A DNA stretch of 64,000 nucleotides, from assembly GCA_023409535.1 (NCBI GenBank), contig JAEYGZ010000023.1, positions 62,001 to 126,000 of the forward strand. The letters are read 5' to 3'. Made by a program: the position numbers and the translations under genes. This document shows positions 9,169 to 17,992 of this stretch, one piece after another. The DNA is from Bacillota bacterium (GTDB taxonomy: Bacteria > Bacillota > Clostridia > Lachnospirales > Lachnospiraceae). Below the pieces are notes generated by a model. It was not told where the DNA came from and did no database searches. It saw only the letters and a list, made by a program, of their open reading frames with translations. Numbering within the stretch: the stretch's first letter is position 1; each line of letters begins with the position of its first letter.

Positions 9169-10113
9169 TTAAATTAATCCGTCTTCACCCAATGCCTTGG
9201 CCACTTTATCCGCCAGCAGCACCAGCGCAAGTCCTACCAGGGACTGGAACAGGCCCACGGCTGTGGAATGACTGAACTTTCCTCCTCCAAGACCCTTTTC
9301 GAATATATAAATCGCCAGCTGGTACTGGAAATCCTTGACCTGGGTATTTCCCATGACATCCAGACGTTCAAAATTACTTCCCATAACACGTCCGAGATTC
9401 ATAATAAGCAGTGTAACAATCGTCCCTCTGATACCGGGCAGAGTAATATGCCAAATTCTCTTCCACCTGCCGGCACCGTCAATCATGGAAGCCTCATACA
9501 GCTCGCCGCTGACACCGGTAATCGCAGCGAGGTAAATAATGGTGCCCCAGCCCATTCCCTGCCAGACACCTATCAGCAGGTATGTTACCGCCCAATGCCA
9601 TTTCTCTGTCAGGAAAGGAATTCCCTGATCAATCAGTCCTGCATTGCCCAAAATAATATTTACCAAGCCTGTGCTGGGTCTGAACATGGTATAAGCAACG
9701 CTTCCAATGATAACCCAGGATAAGAAGTGAGGCAGGTACAATATGGTCTGCGTTACCTTTTTAAATTTCCGGTACCGTAATTCATTTAATATCAATGCCA
9801 GAATAATCGGAACAGGGAAGCTCACCAGCAAATCCAGCAGGTTAAATACAACGGAATTACGAAGCGCACGTATAAAATCCGCATCCTTAAATACCTTGAT
9901 AAAGGTTTGAAACCCAACCCACTCACTGCCTGCAAATCCCCTGGCAGGTTTATAATCCATAAACACCAACCTTAGTCCGGGATAGGCCGCATAATTGAAT
10001 ATAAATACCAATCCAAGCGGCAGCAGCAGCAAGAAATATAATTGCCAGTCCCTTTTAAAAGCATTCTTCAAGGTGATCCTTGTTCTCACTTTGGGCGTTG
10101 TATTTTTTGCCAT
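9169..10113 (-). CDS. Sugar ABC transporter permease, LplB-like
   Basis: Second membrane subunit of the importer, 314 residues. The EAA loop reads EASMIDGAGRWKRIWHITLPG, diagnostic of the LplB/YteP branch. The basic N-terminus (TPKVRTRITLKNAFKRD) precedes the first membrane helix. An AGGAGG site lies upstream. It heads the transport part of the operon and follows the GH112 gene by 93 bases. Confidence 0.94.
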   Translation of the reverse strand: MAKNTTPKVRTRITLKNAFKRDWQLYFLLLLPLGLVFIFNYAAYPGLRLVFMDYKPARGFAGSEWVGFQTFIKVFKDADFIRALRNSVVFNLLDLLVSFPVPIILALILNELRYRKFKKVTQTILYLPHFLSWVIIGSVAYTMFRPSTGLVNIILGNAGLIDQGIPFLTEKWHWAVTYLLIGVWQGMGWGTIIYLAAITGVSGELYEASMIDGAGRWKRIWHITLPGIRGTIVTLLIMNLGRVMGSNFERLDVMGNTQVKDFQYQLAIYIFEKGLGGGKFSHSTAVGLFQSLVGLALVLLADKVAKALGEDGLI

Positions 10114-10206
10114 AATCTTAACCTCCTCATAGATTCATCGAAAACTTAATTCTCCGTAATTTGTCTGACTTTCAGCGGCAAAGCATGTATCTTCTTTCCA
10201 TCAGCC

Positions 10207-12375
10207 TTACTGTTCCTTCAACTCCAACAGCTTGCTTTCATAGGCCGCCAGAACCACCGTTCTCTTTCCGTACTCCGTATCAATTGTGGCAGTTTGTTCT
10301 TTGTCACTGTTGTTAAGTACAAACAGCAGTCTGATATCAGGATAATAGGTACATTCCGTATAGATATTGTCCGTGATGTATTTACCGTCTGAGCCTTCAC
10401 CGGAAGCAAAGCAAATCAAATTGAACAGCATTCGGATATTCTCAAGACTAAGCTTAAAGTCCGCAAGGTAGATACCCTTTCCCTTGCCAAAATTATATGA
10501 AGTAATTGCAGGAATTCCGTCTCTTGCCGCATGAACCTTAGCCAGACCATCCGTCAGGTACAGCCTCTCCTTTTTTCCTACGCTGCAGCCGGCGGGAAAC
10601 AGATCTTCCAGGTCTGTGATATCAAAATCCCATTTTCCATGACAGATTCTTGCACCGGTATCCAGATCAACCCCAAGGATGTGCGCCATTCTGAAATAGG
10701 TGTCATAGCCATCCACCGCAGAAGGTTCGTTAATTCCGATAAAGGCGCCGCCCTCATATACCCATCGGGTTAGGCTTTCAACCACTGAATCATCCTTCCA
10801 ATGGTCACCGCCGCTCCAGGCAGATCCGGCAGATCCGGCATTGATCACGATATCCGTCCCGGCCAAAGCCCCCTGCTTAATATCCTCAAAGCTGATAAAG
10901 CTTACTTCCACCGGCAGACCGGATAACGCTTCATTGACATGAATAAGATCATGCACATGGGTCTCATGAAAATGTCCCGACAAGCTCCAGGAACGAAGCT
11001 TGCCCCAACTATGAAGCACAGCAACCCGTGCTTTTATCTTATAAGGCTCTCCTGACTGGTGTACCTTTTTAATAAAACGAAACTCATCCGCAACCTGTTC
11101 AATATAATCGCTGAATTCAGGAAAGCTCTCAACCAGATGCAGGTATCCGCCCAGACCGATTCTGTCAACGGGCTTACGCAGAATTGCTCTTCTGATATTA
11201 ATCCAGTATTGCCTTGCATCTCTGGCGGGATCTCCCCCTTCCATAAAGGTAGGCAAACCACCGAGACCCACCGGGAACAAGTACGGATGAAGGCGAAGCT
11301 CATGGGTGGGTACCTCCACTCCTGCACAAAGTCTTGCCTCGTACCCGGAAAATACACATTTGATCAGGCCGTCAAAGCCGAATTCCTTGAATCTTTCGTG
11401 ATAGGGTTCCACTCCTACCCAGCTGTCATCATAGAATACATAGGCCAGCTTATCATATCGATGTACGATCTCTATCAGCTTCTTACCGAAGCTGATCACA
11501 AAATCATTGATGAATTCCATCCAGTCCGCCTTCCGCTGATCGCCAGGCATATGGGTCACCCGGAATTTACCCTGGTTGATGAAATCCTCAGCCGTAAGCT
11601 GATACCCGTAGCGCTGTGCAAATCTGTCCAGCGCCAGAGGGCTCACTGTAAAATCATAGGAAGCCCAATCCGTAAATAAGTGCCTGTTTCTCTCACTGCT
11701 GCCCCAGATCCAGGCAAAGTTATAGAACATGGAAGTAAATCGTACAATCTTCGTTGCTTTATGTTCAAGACACCAGTCCTCCATCCATCGCAGCAGATAC
11801 TCCTGCACCTGATCATACATGGGATCAATCTGCATCAGATGCTCCTTGTCCCAATGATTGGTGGTATGATTATACATGGAGATCTCTTCCCAGATTCGAT
11901 AAGCGATAAAGCTTACGGTATATTTATGCCAGGGGGTAATTTCCTTAAGCTCAACCGTTCCGTTCTCTTCATGAAAGCTCCAGTTGTCTCTGGATACTTG
12001 GATATTAGAGGTACGGTCCATTACCTGCCAGTACTTCATGGAGGCTTCCGAAGCATTCACCTGAAATTGCTCCGTAAAGAAGTCCTCCAATAAATTGATT
12101 GCCAAATGCTCTGAGGCCGCGACCTTGGGACTGGTGGACAAAAAGCTCTGCTGTAATTTATCCGGGTTATTTTTTGCCCATTCATTATGATCTCTGATAA
12201 TACAAATTGTTGAATATATGTTATAACCGGCTTTCATAATATCCTCTGACAACACGGTTCCGTCACTATCACGGATTGCATCGGCACCCCATTTTTCTGC
12301 CAGCTGTAAGGTAAGCTTCTCATATCCCGCTTCTCCGGGCAAAGTAAAGCCTCCCCTTATAATTTCTTCCGTCAT
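10207..12375 (-). CDS. GH112 phosphorylase, probably D-galactosyl-beta-1,4-L-rhamnose phosphorylase
   Basis: Cytoplasmic inverting phosphorylase that splits a beta-galactoside with phosphate to give alpha-galactose 1-phosphate and the acceptor sugar. The 722-residue length matches GH112. The general acid corresponds to Asp317 in YDDSWVGVEPY, aligned with the GDHWIGTEP motif of lacto-N-biose phosphorylase. GH112 has two specificities: galacto/lacto-N-biose and galactosyl-rhamnose. Here the neighbours are a GH105 enzyme and L-rhamnose mutarotase, and no N-acetylhexosamine kinase is present, so galactosyl-rhamnose from rhamnogalacturonan-I is the better guess. The specificity is inferred from context only. 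Ribosome binding site GGGAGG. Confidence 0.88.
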   Translation of the reverse strand: MTEEIIRGGFTLPGEAGYEKLTLQLAEKWGADAIRDSDGTVLSEDIMKAGYNIYSTICIIRDHNEWAKNNPDKLQQSFLSTSPKVAASEHLAINLLEDFFTEQFQVNASEASMKYWQVMDRTSNIQVSRDNWSFHEENGTVELKEITPWHKYTVSFIAYRIWEEISMYNHTTNHWDKEHLMQIDPMYDQVQEYLLRWMEDWCLEHKATKIVRFTSMFYNFAWIWGSSERNRHLFTDWASYDFTVSPLALDRFAQRYGYQLTAEDFINQGKFRVTHMPGDQRKADWMEFINDFVISFGKKLIEIVHRYDKLAYVFYDDSWVGVEPYHERFKEFGFDGLIKCVFSGYEARLCAGVEVPTHELRLHPYLFPVGLGGLPTFMEGGDPARDARQYWINIRRAILRKPVDRIGLGGYLHLVESFPEFSDYIEQVADEFRFIKKVHQSGEPYKIKARVAVLHSWGKLRSWSLSGHFHETHVHDLIHVNEALSGLPVEVSFISFEDIKQGALAGTDIVINAGSAGSAWSGGDHWKDDSVVESLTRWVYEGGAFIGINEPSAVDGYDTYFRMAHILGVDLDTGARICHGKWDFDITDLEDLFPAGCSVGKKERLYLTDGLAKVHAARDGIPAITSYNFGKGKGIYLADFKLSLENIRMLFNLICFASGEGSDGKYITDNIYTECTYYPDIRLLFVLNNSDKEQTATIDTEYGKRTVVLAAYESKLLELKEQ

Positions 12376-12425
12376 TGTGACTTTCCTCCCAATCCCTAAT
12401 CGATGTAGATTATATGAACGCCTTA

Positions 12426-13451
12426 TTATTTGTTTTCTAACAGGTCAGCGAGGAAAGCAAGTGCCAGTCCCTGCCCCCAGCCCTGAATCCACTCCTTCGG
12501 AACATTACGGTAGCCTTCCCTGTCCTTCATTACGGCAGTTCCTCCGGATACATTGAGAACTCTTCCATCCTCACTGATATTTGCCATGATTCCCTTCAAT
12601 GATTTTTGTATATATTTCTCATGTAGGGGATTCCTATTATTGATCATTGCCGCGGCGATACCGCAGGAAGCGGATACCTCCTCATAAGCTTCCTCATCAT
12701 CCAGGAGAGTTCGCCATAAGCCGTTCTCTGTCTGCACCAGCTTTAATGCGGCCAACTGATCCCGTAAGGAGCACTCGACATCCATACACTGGGGATAAAG
12801 ATACCATTCCTTTAACTCCTTTTTCACCCTGGACATGGTGTAGGCTGCCCAGGCATTGGCACGTCCCCAGTAAAAGCCCGACATATGGTCCTTGTGAATA
12901 TTGTTATAGCCATGGTACCAGAAGCTTGTCTTCGGGTCCTGTAAATATTTGATATGCCAGTAGTACTGATTTAGTGCATCATTGATCAGCGCCTGATCGC
13001 CTCTTACCTTACCGACACGAAGCATGAAAAATGCTGCCATAAACAGGGTATCGGCCCATGCCTGCTCGGGAAAGTCATTTGCAGAGGATACCGTGTGCTG
13101 CAGTACATGATCTCCAAAGCGAAGCGCATGGTTCTGCAGATAATCCAATTTTTTATCCAGTATTTCCTCATATTTCTGGTCACCGGTAGCTTGATACAGC
13201 GTAAGTATGGCATGCCCCATAGCGCAGGTATTTACAGTGAAATTCGGAAGTCCCAGCTCAATATACTCATCCGTCCATCGGATCAGCATATTCAGATATT
13301 CTTCATTCTTTGTAATCTCGTATGTTCTGGATACGCCGTAATAAGCAACGCCGCAGGGCCAGTCCCAGGTAAGATCCATAGACATGGTTTTACGAACGAT
13401 TTTATCCATAATCCCGACAATTTCAGCTTCATCATAATTTAATTTCTGCAT
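12426..13451 (-). CDS. GH105 unsaturated rhamnogalacturonyl hydrolase
   Basis: Cytoplasmic alpha6/alpha6-barrel hydrolase (YteR/YesR family) that hydrates and removes the 4,5-unsaturated galacturonate left by rhamnogalacturonan lyases. Length 341 residues, family-typical. The catalytic aspartate is Asp134 in AWADTLFM, matching Asp143 of YteR; the SGFYWGRANAW segment is also characteristic. It is the first gene of the minus-strand operon with GH112 and the importer, 50 bases before the GH112 start, and faces the divergent AraC regulator. Confidence 0.92.
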   Translation of the reverse strand: MQKLNYDEAEIVGIMDKIVRKTMSMDLTWDWPCGVAYYGVSRTYEITKNEEYLNMLIRWTDEYIELGLPNFTVNTCAMGHAILTLYQATGDQKYEEILDKKLDYLQNHALRFGDHVLQHTVSSANDFPEQAWADTLFMAAFFMLRVGKVRGDQALINDALNQYYWHIKYLQDPKTSFWYHGYNNIHKDHMSGFYWGRANAWAAYTMSRVKKELKEWYLYPQCMDVECSLRDQLAALKLVQTENGLWRTLLDDEEAYEEVSASCGIAAAMINNRNPLHEKYIQKSLKGIMANISEDGRVLNVSGGTAVMKDREGYRNVPKEWIQGWGQGLALAFLADLLENK

Positions 13452-13555
13452 AATTTATCCCCTTTTCTGATTATTTCTATCGTCACACAAGTAATACAAT
13501 ACATTTCCAACCATTATTTCCGATATTTTGTTTGGCATTTTCCACAATCCTGTGA

Positions 13556-13584
13556 TTGAAATTCGGACAGGAAGTTAATATAAT
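13556..13584 (+). promoter_or_regulatory. Promoter of the AraC regulator gene
   Basis: TTGAAA at 13556-13561 and TATAAT at 13579-13584 with a 17-base spacer, ending 39 bases before the araC-type start. The 172-base divergent region also has to hold the regulator's operator for the GH105 operon, which I could not pin down. Confidence 0.75.
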
Positions 13585-13623
13585 GTAGATAAATCACTCT
13601 CCACAGTATAAAAGGAGGTCAGC

Positions 13624-14577
13624 ATGTCCAGGCGTAAGAAGCCCATTATTGAATACCGTCATTACAGTCTGCCGCTTAACTTTCCGGTATTAATGCTCAG
13701 CGGCGACCGCTGGCGAATCTCTGATAAGAAAAGCGGCAGGCTCCATTTTCATAATTGTCTTGAAATCGGCATCTGTCATACTGACAGCGGTATTATGGAT
13801 TTTGAGGATATTTCCATCCCTTTTCAGGCGGGGGATATTACCTGTGTGCCCAAACATCTTCCGCATACCACCTATAGTACAACAGGTACGGAAAGTCTTT
13901 GGAGCTATATCTTCGTTGATCCCGAAGAGCTGTTTCGCAATATGTTCAATGCACAAATAAAAAGCTTCGATAAACCCATGTCCAATATTCATGACTATCA
14001 TCTGGTTATGAACAAAGAGGACTACCCTAAGGTTTATTTTTTGGCGACGGCCATTGCCGATGAACTAAAGCATCAGCGCGCTAACTATCAGGCCAGTGTC
14101 AGAGGCTTAATGCTTTCCCTCTATGTCGAGTTACTGCGAATTCATTCTGCCAAGGCTGTAAAAAAGGAAACGGAACAGGAACCTCCCCGGGAATCGAAAA
14201 ATATTCTTGTTATTTTAAATGCGCTTGAATTTATTCAAAAAAATTATATGCAGTCCATAAGCATTGAATATCTTGCCGATTTATGCCATTTAAGCGTAAG
14301 CCATTTCAGAAGAACCTTTCATGAGATTATGGGTGCGGCGCCTCTTGATTTTCTTAATAGTACCCGCATTGACGAAGCGTGTTGGCTCCTTCGAAGCACG
14401 GAGGACTCCATCCTGACCATATCTGAAAAAGTCGGATATCATTCCATCTCAAGCTTTAACAGGAGCTTTATCAAACTGATGCAGGTCCCTCCCAGCGTAT
14501 GGCGGAAGCAAACACTGTTATCTGAAACAAATTCCCCGAAAGCCTCCATCCTGGAGTTTACCGGGTGGATCAGATAA
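13624..14577 (+). CDS. AraC-family transcriptional regulator with cupin sensor domain
   Basis: Sugar-responsive activator of 317 residues. An N-terminal cupin-like domain (about 25-150, with HFHNCLEIG and FQAGDITCVPKHLPH motifs) precedes a C-terminal pair of helix-turn-helix motifs (about 195-290, with LADLCHLSVSHFRRTFHE and ISEKVGYHSISSFNRSFIK). It is transcribed away from the GH105-GH112-ABC operon and most likely activates it in response to a rhamnogalacturonan product. A strong AAGGAGG site precedes the ATG. Confidence 0.93.
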   Translation: MSRRKKPIIEYRHYSLPLNFPVLMLSGDRWRISDKKSGRLHFHNCLEIGICHTDSGIMDFEDISIPFQAGDITCVPKHLPHTTYSTTGTESLWSYIFVDPEELFRNMFNAQIKSFDKPMSNIHDYHLVMNKEDYPKVYFLATAIADELKHQRANYQASVRGLMLSLYVELLRIHSAKAVKKETEQEPPRESKNILVILNALEFIQKNYMQSISIEYLADLCHLSVSHFRRTFHEIMGAAPLDFLNSTRIDEACWLLRSTEDSILTISEKVGYHSISSFNRSFIKLMQVPPSVWRKQTLLSETNSPKASILEFTGWIR

Positions 14578-14590
14578 ATTGCATGCGGTT

Positions 14591-14902
14591 TTAGTCCATG
14601 TGAAACACATTAACCAGAGGTTTACTGACCGGACTGTTATCTTCATTGGTCTCCATGATATCTGCCATGAAGTCCCACCATTTACGGTTGATTGCCGTAT
14701 CAGCACTCTTTGCCCACAGCGCCTCATCCTCTATTTCGATATAGCCGAACAGGAGGTTGGTTTCCCGGTCTAAGAATATGGTATAGTTCTTCCCTCCATG
14801 AGCATGAAGCATATCTATCATCTCAGGCCATAACTGATTGTGCCTGTCGATATATTCCTCTTCCATGCCCTCGTATAATTTCATCTTAAAGCCTTGAATC
14901 AT
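14591..14902 (-). CDS. rhaM: L-rhamnose mutarotase
   Basis: Small dimeric enzyme that interconverts the alpha and beta anomers of L-rhamnose. Length 103 residues, as in E. coli RhaM (104). The catalytic His21 lies in the conserved RHNQLWPEM motif, and the C-terminal NPDNSPVS-like segment is present as NEDNSPVS. The gene converges on the AraC gene, 13 bases from its stop. It gives the main hint that the locus feeds rhamnose; no rhamnose isomerase or kinase is in the window. Ribosome binding site AAAGGAG. Confidence 0.94.
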   Translation of the reverse strand: MIQGFKMKLYEGMEEEYIDRHNQLWPEMIDMLHAHGGKNYTIFLDRETNLLFGYIEIEDEALWAKSADTAINRKWWDFMADIMETNEDNSPVSKPLVNVFHMD

Positions 14903-15475
14903 AGCTTCGACTCCTTTCGGGCTTTTATGTCAAAATTCTTCTTATACACCGGTATCATACAGGCTTCCGGAAACTGTCAGGAGCCTGTATCGGATTCCGT
15001 AAATATCTTTTATGTTCCTCTAATGTTCTACTCGATGTACTATAATTCTAATCAGTCCGTGATGTAATTTCTATTCATTTTAATATTAAAACTACTCAGT
15101 TTCGGCTTTTTATTTATTGAAATCAACAATTCGAAAACCTTTTTATGGATTTTTACTGTTATTTTTACATGATATTCCTTAATATAATGGATTTTTTAAT
15201 GCATATCCTACAAATTTACTATAAAACAAAACTTATTAAGATGATTGAAATTAATCATAAATTTTATACTTTAGTATTTAATTTAAAATAGAAGCTTATT
15301 GAATAATCAGAGGAATTATGGTGTTTTTCCGGAAAATAACTGGGATTGAAAAGCTTAGATTGAAAAGGAAGACCACAGGTAATCGCTTGAATAAGCAACA
15401 GATAGTATTATAAAAGTTCTTATGTTATTATAATAGAGATATCTTACTCTATTATGATTGGAAAGTGGTGATATT
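14903..15475. other. AT-rich intergenic stretch with one hairpin
   Basis: About 570 bases without a convincing gene. A 9-bp stem with a bulge lies at about 14957-14990, upstream of rhaM. The rest, especially 15050-15350, is very AT-rich with many stops in all frames. The right end holds the promoter and palindrome of the flavoprotein gene. Confidence 0.6.
15429..15455 (+). promoter_or_regulatory. Palindromic operator overlapping the -10 box of the flavoprotein gene
   Basis: A perfect 9-bp inverted repeat, ATAATAGAG at 15430-15438 and CTCTATTAT at 15447-15455 with an 8-base spacer, overlaps a TATAAT box at 15429-15434. This is the geometry of a repressor site, perhaps for a MarR- or HxlR-type redox regulator encoded elsewhere. 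Confidence 0.55.
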
Positions 15476-16129
15476 ATGAAAGTAATCGCAATTAACGGAA
15501 GTCCGAGAAGAAAATGGAATACGGCGGAATTACTTAAGAATGCCCTGAAAGGGGCGGCATCCCAGGGCGCGGAAACCGAGCTCATTCATCTTTATGATCT
15601 TAATTTTAAAGGATGCACCAGCTGCTTTGCCTGTAAGCTGGTAGGAGGCAAGAGCTATGGCAGATGTGCGATGAAGGATGATCTGACCGAGGTGTTAAGA
15701 AAGATTGAGACGGCTGATGCCTTAATTTTAGGCTCACCGATTTATTTTTCGGACATTACGGGTGAAATGAGATCATTTCTGGAGCGTCTGCTGTTCCAGT
15801 ATCTGGTTTATGACAAGGAACATTCTGTTCTAAGAGAGAAGAAGCTTCCGACTGCTTTCTTTTATACAATGAACGTCAGCGACGAGTATATCAAGAAGAT
15901 CGGTTACGAAGATAATTTCAGAAGAATGCAGCAGATGCTGCAGCGTTTTTTTGGTTCTTCCGAATATTTGGCTGCTGCGGATACCTATCAGTTTGACGAC
16001 TATTCCAAGTACATAACCACGGGGCTTGACGAGCAAACCAAAGCCAGAAAACACCAGGAAGAATTCCCGCAGGATTGCTGTAAGGCCTTTGACCTGGGTG
16101 TAAAATTTGCACAGCATGCAACTGCATAA
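15476..16129 (+). CDS. NAD(P)H-dependent flavodoxin-fold oxidoreductase with Cys cluster
   Basis: Flavodoxin-like FMN protein of the iron-sulfur flavoprotein/NADPH-dependent FMN reductase group, 217 residues. The FMN phosphate loop is INGSPRRKWNT at residues 6-16. A CX2CX2C motif (Cys47, 50, 53) with a further Cys64 resembles the cluster motif of archaeal and clostridial iron-sulfur flavoproteins, though the last spacing is longer. ATG at 15476 is used because the upstream TTG lacks a ribosome binding site. It ends only 14 bases from the convergent MATE gene with no terminator visible. Substrate unknown. Confidence 0.88.
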   Translation: MKVIAINGSPRRKWNTAELLKNALKGAASQGAETELIHLYDLNFKGCTSCFACKLVGGKSYGRCAMKDDLTEVLRKIETADALILGSPIYFSDITGEMRSFLERLLFQYLVYDKEHSVLREKKLPTAFFYTMNVSDEYIKKIGYEDNFRRMQQMLQRFFGSSEYLAAADTYQFDDYSKYITTGLDEQTKARKHQEEFPQDCCKAFDLGVKFAQHATA

Positions 16130-16143
16130 CCCTTGTATTTGAA

Positions 16144-17502
16144 TTATCTTCCGCGGCCGAGATTCCTTTTTGTGTAATACCGGTAGTAGAAAATAAATAG
16201 AAATGATGTCACTGTCCAGGACAGCGGGTAGCTTACCAGTACCGTCTTCAAATCCCGCCAGACCGGTACCATAATCAGAAGCCAGACCACACGCAGTGCA
16301 CATACCCCTAAGCTTGTCATAAGCATGGGAATAAAGGCATTGCCCAGGCCTCTTAAGGCTCCGGAGAATATTTCAATACATACATAAGTGATGAAGACGG
16401 GCACCAGAAAATGCAGGATTTCCATTCCTCGTTCGATTACACTGGTGTCCGTTGTAAACAGTCCATAAACTCCGGCTCCGCCCAGGTATAATACAATACT
16501 TAAACCAACCGCTACGGAGACCGCCATACCAAGGCAGACCCGCACCCCCTTGCGGACTCTGTCATAATGACCGGCACCAAAGTTCTGCCCTACAAAGGTT
16601 GTGATGGAGATACCAAAGGAATTCATGGCCATCCAGAACAATCCGTCAATCTTTGTATAAGCAGCCCAGGCAGCCACGGTATTGGTTCCGAAGGAGTTCA
16701 TATCAGCCTGTATGATTACATTGGAGGAAGAGTACATTAAGGACTGAATTCCTGCAGGAAGTCCGATCTTAATAATTCTTTTCAGCATCTCCCTGTGAAA
16801 GCGTACTTGCTTCAGTTCAAGCCGGTAGCTGTCTTTCGTCCGCATCAATCTGACGCAGATCATAACAGCACTGAAGATCTGTGATATCACGGTGGCTAAA
16901 CCGACGCCTGCCACATCCCAATGAAGGAACATTACAAAGATCAAATCAAGGACAATATTCAGTGCAACACTGGCAATCAGGATATACAGCGGTCTTCTGG
17001 AATCCCCAATCGCGCGCAGAATTCCCGCACCCATATTATATAATAAATTGGCCATCATTCCGCCAAAGATGATTCGGATAAAGGTTACAGATTGAGGCAT
17101 GATGTCCTCCGGCGTTCCCATCAGACGAAGTGCCGCAGGTGCACCAACAAGACCAATCACCATAATAATCCCGCCGCCTGCCAGAGCCATGGCAACCGCA
17201 GTATGAACACCCTTGCAGACTTCTTCCTGATTCTTTGCACCGTAAAACTGTGAGATGGTAACAGTAGCACCGGTGGAAATGCCTACAAAGAAGCCTACGA
17301 ATACATTAATCAGGGCTCCCGTGGTACCGCCTACTGCGGACAGCGCTTCCTTACCTGCAAAATGCCCGACAATTATGGCATCCACCGTATTATAGAGCTG
17401 TTGGAAGAAGGTTCCGAGTAACAGCGGAAAGAAAAACAGGAGTATCTGCTTCCAGATCACGCCTTCTGTTATTCCATTGATGCTCCCTTTATTTCGCGCC
17501 AT
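16144..17502 (-). CDS. MATE family multidrug/Na+ antiporter
   Basis: Twelve-helix efflux protein of the MATE family, 452 residues, expected to export cationic drugs or metabolites in exchange for Na+ or H+. The MatE duplication is visible, with PLLLGTFFQQLYNTVDAIIVG in the first half and a repeat (IGLPAGIQSLMYSSSNVIIQ) in the second. I start at ATG 17502 behind TGAGGAG; the longer reading frame has no site. Substrate cannot be read from sequence. Confidence 0.93.
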   Translation of the reverse strand: MARNKGSINGITEGVIWKQILLFFFPLLLGTFFQQLYNTVDAIIVGHFAGKEALSAVGGTTGALINVFVGFFVGISTGATVTISQFYGAKNQEEVCKGVHTAVAMALAGGGIIMVIGLVGAPAALRLMGTPEDIMPQSVTFIRIIFGGMMANLLYNMGAGILRAIGDSRRPLYILIASVALNIVLDLIFVMFLHWDVAGVGLATVISQIFSAVMICVRLMRTKDSYRLELKQVRFHREMLKRIIKIGLPAGIQSLMYSSSNVIIQADMNSFGTNTVAAWAAYTKIDGLFWMAMNSFGISITTFVGQNFGAGHYDRVRKGVRVCLGMAVSVAVGLSIVLYLGGAGVYGLFTTDTSVIERGMEILHFLVPVFITYVCIEIFSGALRGLGNAFIPMLMTSLGVCALRVVWLLIMVPVWRDLKTVLVSYPLSWTVTSFLFIFYYRYYTKRNLGRGR

Positions 17503-17700
17503 AATTTCTCTCCTCAGTATCAGACTCCATTGTCGAATATACACGAAAGCAATTATATATGATATTTTTTTAAATGTATATCAGAATTTTAGCTCAATTT
17601 TCGGCAAAACAGGGATATATTTTCGACAGTATTCTACATTATTAAATTCATAGATCGGCATTCCTTTGCAGATACTATTCTTACAGGAAAGGATGACAAT

Positions 17701-17868
17701 ATGGATAATAATAAAAATCGTATCAAGGACAGAGGAAAAAGCAATCCTGAGCTGCGAAAGATGAAACCGAAGGAAAACGCTGATTATGGTATTCTTAACG
17801 GACAAATCCTGGGTGTTCATGAAAGTAAGCATGAGAAAAGCAGAACTGAGAAGCAATGTGATTCATAA
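17701..17868 (+). CDS. Small hydrophilic protein of unknown function, 55 aa
   Basis: A short gene behind a good AGGAAAGGA site 8 bases upstream of the ATG. The product is rich in Lys, Asn, Arg and Glu and has no membrane segment. It starts MDNNKNRIKDRGKSNPE. A weak sporulation-type -10 (GATACTA, about 17673-17681) lies just upstream, so a spore-expressed small protein is conceivable, but I do not recognise a family. Position between MATE and uppP on the opposite strand supports an independent gene. Confidence 0.55.
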   Translation: MDNNKNRIKDRGKSNPELRKMKPKENADYGILNGQILGVHESKHEKSRTEKQCDS

Positions 17869-17890
17869 CCCCTCAGCACAAGCCCTGTCA

Positions 17891-17932
17891 GAAAAACTGC
17901 CGCAAGCCATCTATTCGATGGTTTGCGGCAGT
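17891..17932 (-). terminator. Intrinsic terminator of uppP
   Basis: A strong stem of about 15 bp (17896-17910 with 17918-17932, one mismatch) followed on the minus strand by five T residues. Confidence 0.85.
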
Positions 17933-17992
17933 CCTATGGAAATCACGTATGAAACATTACTTGAGGGACTCGATAATTCCTTCCGTTTCTTT

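Noticed and set aside
14903..15475. A possible tRNA or small RNA gene in the AT-rich gap
   Set aside because: No cloverleaf-compatible arms or terminator with an upstream promoter were found.
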